Source of the DNA: Agaricus subrufescens
Taxonomy: Eukaryota; Basidiomycota; Agaricomycetes; Agaricales; Agaricaceae
DNA: 64,000 bases
Assembly (NCBI GenBank): GCA_029945375.1
Contig: CM057058.1
Coordinates: 4,420,734 to 4,484,733, forward strand
Direction: 5' to 3'
Both the position numbers and the translations under genes were made by a program. The notes under the pieces are model-generated. The model had not been told where the DNA came from. It worked only from the letters and a program-made list of their open reading frames with translations, and made no database searches. This document shows, one piece after another, positions 58,501 to 64,000 of this stretch (positions within the stretch are counted from its first letter, which is position 1; every line of letters begins with the position of its first letter).

Positions 58501-58788
58501 ATTACAAATGTTAACAGCCCATTCTACGACAAGATGACAATTGATCTGCCGCGCATGGACGGTAGTGGTTCTAATCGCTTGAGTATCACAGCGAAGGGAG
58601 CAGCCAAGAATCAATATGTCAAGTCGGTGACCCTAAACGGTGAACCTATCAGCACGCCTTTCATCAACTGGTCACAGTTCATTAACGGGGGCGACCTTGT
58701 TTTCGAGATGAGCAATGAGCCACAAACTTGGGGAAATGATCCCGATATCATGAGAATGTTGTTAGACAGGTCAAAACGTTCCCGTTGA
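55573..58788 (+). CDS. Secreted GH92 alpha-mannosidase
   Basis: Glycoside hydrolase family 92 (exo-alpha-mannosidases, calcium dependent), probably trims mannose from fungal or plant glycans outside the cell. Signal peptide MPPPRLALLPLLIITVPCAV with cleavage likely before EPLEQ. N-terminal beta domain: GNGGVTADGSGGMIPAVGPP with FGMTRWVAQ, and YSVELED. Catalytic (alpha/alpha)6 part: YSAYDDMTHDGESYNGYSNW joined across an intron to DVFRGEWGYLTMMAPERIPG, TGRLPMWKNIAETNIMVGTT with ADS, CDIHSEAGSRTLDYAYEDYC, and GNEDCGQMSAWYIWSSMGMY with AVNPVDAVYAIGSPFYDK. Ten or more short introns; I checked those after YSNW, DYVE, NIM and WTEG. It ends DRSKRSR with TGA at 58786-58788, about 830 residues, slightly longer than typical fungal members. 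Start chosen at the ATG giving the signal peptide. Confidence 0.92.
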
Positions 58789-60432
58789 GATAATTCCACT
58801 TGTATAACCTTGTGTGCATTACAGAAGAGATTAATAATTGTTTCTAGTTCGCAGCGACCAATGATGATATCAGTCTCACTGAGTGATGAAGTCCCGAAAG
58901 AAAGGCTCATGCCGTTTCCGCAGGACCGCGCGCAAATCATTGGGATTGGACTCGAATTCAAGTAGCAAAGTTATTGTCAATCAATATGATTTAGGATACA
59001 AGGAAGGCAATAATGCCTATGATATACATAAAATGAGGTGTGTCAAGTCAAATATCATAACCATGAAAGATACGACTCTAATACCGAAGTCCAAGTAACA
59101 GTGTCCGCATGCCATGTACACCTATAATCCTCAAAAAACAACTGATTATTTAGGGATGTAGCAACTGCGACGATCATCAGTCTTGCTTCAAATACATTTA
59201 CCAGAATTACTCACATGTAGTGACCATCACAAGCATTAGGGTGTCCGCTCGTGCTTCCGTAGTTCAGACGCTGCAAACAAACATCTCAGTCATTTCTCGA
59301 TTAATCGGTACACTATCACACACTTACTCAGCGGTTGCCTTCGTCAACAAAGCTATCGGGGTTGCCATACGAAACATCCTAATGTTTGTGATGGCCACTA
59401 CATTCGAGTAATTCTGGTAAATGTATTTGAAGCAAAACTCTGGTGACGATCATAGTTGCTACATTCCCAAATAATCAGCTGTTTTGAGGCTTGCGATTGT
59501 GAAGGGGTTAAGATTTGTACATTCCATATAATTTGTATCAAATTTTGTTTTCTTTTCGCTGTATTATTCAACCCGGCCCATTCTATCTTTACAAGCAAGA
59601 GAACTCGATGTTTACTGTCTTGCATACCTAAGAACTAGTAAAAGTAAATGGCTTGATAGATAGCGAAGTTTGCACTCAAGTCGAAGTTGGTCTCGTGTGA
59701 AGCAAGTGAACAATACTGTGTCGACAAGTCCATGGTTTTCACGCTTATTAAATTACTCATGGGATCTCAAGATGTCGCGCTTGATTAGCTAGGACGCGTA
59801 TAATGGCGGACAATTATATCAGCTGCGGCACGTTGAAGTCCGGAAATACATTCTAGACTCAACTTACATCAATAAGAAGCATCGAAGTATACACTTGCCA
59901 TTTTGACCCTGCCACACAATTTCGGCAACACCGGATTGTTTTCTCCTGAGCAAAATTCAGTTCAGAATTAGGTGTCTGGTTGATCAATGATCATGTTCTT
60001 GGTCTGTCTAATCAATTGCCGCAAAACTGAGCAATCGCCATTTAGATGTTTGAAATTAGCATAGGGGTCATATGCCGAGAAGCAATGGCACTCGGGATCA
60101 GCCAAAGAACGCAGTTTACGATTGATAATTGATAATCCCGATAGGCTGTCATCTGATTAAAACACGTCAACATGTCAGATCTTGTTTTCGAGATCTCTGA
60201 TCGGCGACGAGGCCTACGGAATCGATCCCGAATCCATAACGATGCCAATCGACAAGTACGTGACAAGGTGCATCAACTTTCTGGAGTGCAACTTACAACG
60301 GACTGAACACTCGCCGGAACGTAGCTCGTGGTGTAACCTCGGTATCAAGATTCAACTTCAAGACGTATCAAGAAGTCGCGTGACCATGAAAACGTTTGAG
60401 ATAGGGGTAATTTTGTGATGTACATGTAAGAA
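58789..60432. other. Intergenic region, no gene recognised
   Basis: About 1.6 kb between the convergent GH92 (plus) and glutamine-synthetase-like (minus) genes. AT-rich with short frames, none supported. Confidence 0.45.
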
Positions 60433-62073
60433 CTAGCAAAATTCAACCAAACGTGTAAGTATCTTTTCCCGATCGTCATCGTGTAAGCTCAAAGATTCCG
60501 CCAAAGTCTAGCAACGTCAATTTCAGCGAAGCGCATGTCGAGATCGAAATCAGAAATACCTTGTTGATCGCTAGATATTTGTCCACAAACCCACTGCCAA
60601 GGGCCTGGCGCAACGGTTTGCATGTAGAAAGATTTTTTCTACCTTCCTCCCAAGACAAAGGCATTCTCTGTGTGATACCCAGGGCTTGGCGCTCCTGATC
60701 AGAAAGAACGGATGGGCCATCTAAGCCAGTAAAATCTGGGAGGCGGAGCTCCCTTTGTGATTTTATGCCAGCATAACCCAGTGCAATGACACTAGCAACC
60801 GCTAGGTATGGAACCGAAGCTCCGTCGATGAACTTCATTTCGAAATTTCGACTACCAGGCGACTGGGCGTTGCACAATCTGATCGGGCATTCCCTGGCTT
60901 CTGTTCCCCAGGCAACGTAAGTCCCTCCAGACCAAATACCATCGACAACTCGCGCATACGACGCGGGAATAGGGAGCGTCAAAGATGGAAGGGCAGTTAA
61001 ATCATCAAGGACACCAGCGAGGAAGGACTTTTCGAGAGTGGAGAGGCTATCTCGAGACTTTTCATACCCAGATTTATGGACGGATATGTGCATGTGCGCA
61101 GCGTTCCCTGGCGCGGTCATACTAATGCGAGGGGCAAAGGTGGCATGCATTCCATGTTTAGAGGCAATATTGATGATAGTTTCCCTCATGTGCACCAGAA
61201 CATCTGCGGCTTCAAGAGGGGAGAACGGCGCGGTAGCAATTTCGTACTGTATAAGAGATGAAATGGTGAAGAGAATCGCAAAACGGCGGAGAAAACTGAC
61301 CTGTCCAGGACCAGCTTCTGGGTGACACGTATCCACTCTGACTCCAGATCCTTCAAGGGCATCAATAATTTCTTGAATGATTTCAGTCTCCCGCATGCCG
61401 CAGAGGAGGCCCCTTGTTCCACTGTATTGATGAGAGCTGCCGGCTCGGACTGGATCGACAGATTCCAGGAGGTTGAATTCACTTTCAAATCCTACAAGAA
61501 ATTCTACCCCATCCTTTTGGGCTTCTCTGCGGACGCGAAATAATTAACTTGATGATGAGCTGGAAGTGGTAACTCACTCAACCAAGTTTCTGAGCTTGGA
61601 TCTTAGACAAATGTCGGTTGCGAGAGTAATTTGTCCATCAGGCCCGCGGTGTGGATCCTTGTGTTCGATCCATCCAAACACACTGGCAGTTGCGGGGATG
61701 TACGGACAAACTCTCAAGGACGACAAATCAGGGACAAAGTAGTTCTCTCCCACAGAACCGAATCCTTCGGCGCAGGACACGAATACATAGCCAGCTAAGA
61801 CTTGTGGGTGGCAGATCCCGGGTCGAGGTGTTTTCATGATTTGCTCAAAGCGCGACAAGGAGATCAAGCGGAGTCGGACAATGTTGCTAGGTTCGACCCA
61901 TTGTAAACGAATATATTCTACGGAGTTTTACATTAGCAGTGAGGAAGAACGGGGTGAGGCAACGTACTTATGCCTGCGAGTTTTAGTGCAGAGATAGTCG
62001 GCGGGAACGAGGCAGCAGCGATGGACGCTGGGGTGTGTGCGATACCAACATCAAAGGCAATAGACATGTTCAT
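60433..62073 (-). CDS. Glutamine-synthetase-family protein (GS-I/FluG-like)
   Basis: Ligase of the glutamine synthetase fold joining ammonia or an amine to the gamma-carboxyl of glutamate; in fungi this branch includes FluG C-terminal domains and gamma-glutamyl-amide makers, so the exact substrate is open. Start MNMSIAFDVGIAHTPASIAA (ATG 62073). Landmarks: LAGIKYIRLQWVEPSNIVRL (beta-grasp), TDICLRSKLRNLVEEAQKDG, EFLVGFESEFNLL (metal-binding Glu), CHPEAGPGQ-YEIATAPFSPL (across an intron), HATFAPRISMTAPGNAAHMH with ISV (His/Asn of the active site), NAQSPGSRNFEMKFIDGASV with PYLAVASVIALGYAG (Arg and Glu), and the end LNxxNK-TLAESLSLHDDDREKI with LVEFC. Introns: after AGIK (near 61970-61921), after NLVE (near 61579-61525), after PGQ (near 61301-61245), and one near 60558-60506. 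Stop TAG at 60433. About 480 residues; lacks the N-terminal amidohydrolase domain of full FluG. Confidence 0.87.
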
Positions 62074-64000
62074 CTGATGCTCGTTGGTATTCGCCGAAAC
62101 TTATATCCACCGTCGCCGGCCGCCGGGCCGGATAGGGGCCATCGAGCTAGAAGTCGCCAGCGGGCATGAACTTTGCGCCTGTTCCTCGTGGCAGCGCCCC
62201 TGTCATTAGCATATCAAATTCAACTTCGGATACAAAGTGTATTGTTGGTTCATGTCCTAACCCTGAGCGGTGCAGAGACGGTAGCTTGATAAATAAGGGA
62301 GAAAGAAGAACTTGGTCGAACAAGATAATGAATGCTAGCCACAGATTGAAACCAACCACGGCCGAGTTCAAGGATCGCCCCTGGGCTGGGGCTAGTTCTT
62401 TATGTAGGGTTAGGGTTAGTCTCGTAAAAGACTAGTGCATCAAGAGCTATTTAAATTACATTATGTGTGAGTAGACGCGACGAGTTAGACGTGAAAAGAC
62501 CCGTCGCAGAAGTAGCCCGCCCTCTGGTAGTGCAGACTCTGCAAATAATTATATACTCGGCTAATAATTCCCTTCAGCGAGGAAGTCATCGTGGCCCCGG
62601 AATAATACATCGCCATGCGGGGCACTGTTCTTGGGAATGTCTGGACTGTCCAAAAGTAAATGGTGCCCGGTACGAGAAGTCACATCCGTGGCACTCACTG
62701 AACTTTCGGGTCAATATCCTACATCAGTATCACGGATCAGCAAATCACGTGCGAATCAACAGAGCTCCGAGCGTCGGTGCATGTTGCGCTGATGTTGCAT
62801 CAACGTATTTACTTTACGGTGCACTCCAGTGTATTCTCGTTGCTCTCAGAACGCACCATGTCCAGCTTAGCAAATTTACCAGCACCTTACCAGCGCCTTT
62901 CTTTTGAGCACGACATGTGTTGACTGTGAGTTTTCTCTTCTCGTTTAATTCAGAGTAATCTCAACTTGCCATTAGTCTTGTCTCTCGGCTCTCGATGTTC
63001 GTGAGATGCTATGACACCTAAGCTTGGGCGTCTTCACGTATTACTTTGGCTGTTTGAAGCACAAGTTGGAGTATTAAAAGGTCATATATTGTCACCGACA
63101 CGAATGCGCTGCCTGGCTAAGCCTCTTCGGAGACACAATAGAGCGCGAAAACACGTCAAGTGCATTAGCTCAGAGGTAGTCTCCTTATAATCTCATTTGT
63201 CGCAAACTAATTGAGAATAGCTATCGCGTTCTGGTTTGAAAAGAAGGACACCTGTAATTCTTGACAGCTTTACTAGTATACCGTGCGGTAGCAAGTGGCA
63301 AATTAAGTCTGGGTTCACTGAATCTAATCAGAATCCTCGCTCAATTCTTCGCAATTGAACCGCATGCTCTGCCTCCTACATGAAGTAGTAATCTTGCGAG
63401 GTCCGCTTCGCTTTCAAAGACGTACCATACATTCGGGGGCCATCTTGCTTCTTTTAGGGCGTCTGTATATCCAGGTTGAATTCCGTATGTCCCACCCCAG
63501 AACGTTGTCAAAATTCATCACAAAGAGTCAATGTTTGTATCTTTTCGAAGCATGCTCATGGTCAAAGATAGTTTTGATATCATGCCCATTTTGGCACCAC
63601 ATGGTTCAACCACATGATAAAAGAAACAAACTGTGCGAAAAAAAATTCAGTGCGTGTAGGTTACGATAAACCCCAGAACCTGATAAAGATCTGTTTCAGA
63701 GCATTTTCAATGTACTGGAAGTGAATTAGGATCTTGTCGGGGGTGCTGTAGGCGCTGTACAAACAAGTTCATCTAGTAGTTGGTTTAGCCCTTAATATCA
63801 ATGACGCTCCCTTGAACCTGGATTTCAGGAACACAAAGTTCCTTTCCCCATTCATATTTGGCCACCGCGCAATTCAATTAATCTATCACATCAAGAAGTA
63901 GATGGTCATTTGATGAAAAACCGGGTTTGCACAAGTCTTTATGCCAGGAATAATGAAGACCTCAGAATGTCATAAATTTTCACGTGGCTAATAATAGAAC
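62074..64000. other. Right-hand intergenic region
   Basis: About 1.9 kb upstream of the glutamine-synthetase-like gene. Holds its promoter and a short TTAGGG-like run. Frames of 104 and 146 codons (63355-63669, 62467-62907) show no motif, and the latter lacks an ATG at its start. Confidence 0.4.
62405..62419. repeat. Short TTAGGG-like run
   Basis: TAGGGTTAGGGTTAG, about two and a half fungal telomere units, inside non-coding DNA. Too short to claim a telomere scar; may be a binding site for a telomere-repeat factor in a promoter or mere chance. Confidence 0.4.

Noticed and set aside
62467..62907. 146-codon plus-strand frame
   Set aside because: Begins with GTG, no ATG near the start, Cys/His spacing does not match any finger type.
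1..64000. tRNA, rRNA, CRISPR or bacterial operon features
   Set aside because: No cloverleaf T-arm or box pattern, no rRNA-like stretch, no regularly spaced repeats. The introns show that this is eukaryotic nuclear DNA.

Overview
The window reads as nuclear DNA of a basidiomycete fungus, most likely an agaricomycete. Genes are cut by many introns of about 45-60 bases with GT-AG (twice GC-AG) borders. The recognisable gene set (a P450, GH92 mannosidase, lactonase, GS-I/FluG-like glutamine synthetase, C2H2 factor, and a TNP2-type CACTA transposase) fits that group. Nothing bacterial was seen: no operons, Shine-Dalgarno sites or CRISPR arrays. Exon borders were worked out by hand from reading frames and splice signals, so gene ends are models rather than proven transcripts.

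Layout. The left flank (1-18.4 kb) is host sequence: a cytochrome P450 (535-2995, minus), a HAD-type phosphatase of the HDHD2/LHPP type (4965-6200, plus), a two-finger C2H2 transcription factor (10817-12393, plus), and two long stretches without convincing genes (6.2-10.8 and 12.4-18.4 kb). The right flank (50.5-64 kb) carries a lactonase-fold beta-propeller enzyme (53780-55024, plus), a secreted GH92 alpha-mannosidase (55573-58788, plus) and a GS-I/FluG-like glutamine synthetase (60433-62073, minus).

The main discovery is the block between them. Positions 18448-50508 (32,061 bp) look like one giant CACTA/EnSpm-type (CMC) DNA transposon. It starts with CACTG, ends with CAGTG, has imperfect AT-rich terminal inverted repeats of about 220 bp (23 of the outer 28 bases identical), and is flanked on both sides by TATA (target duplication of 2 or 4 bp). 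It encodes a TNP2-like transposase (40478-44591) with a large accessory protein just upstream (37025-40403).

It also carries an unusual cargo: a SUN-domain membrane protein, a coiled-coil protein with membrane segments at both ends, a WD40-like propeller protein, several fungal orphan proteins, and two families of orphan proteins (here 'A' and 'B') plus acidic-tailed ORFs ('C'). These families lie in mirror order at the two ends, C-B-B-A on the left and A-B-C-B-C on the right, so the terminal several kilobases form a degenerate inverted repeat. The right-hand copies are shortened or frameshifted.

On the minus strand, the open frame that stops at the right border joins in frame with the open frame that starts at the left border once the element and one TATA copy are removed. 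This suggests, but does not prove, insertion into a gene.
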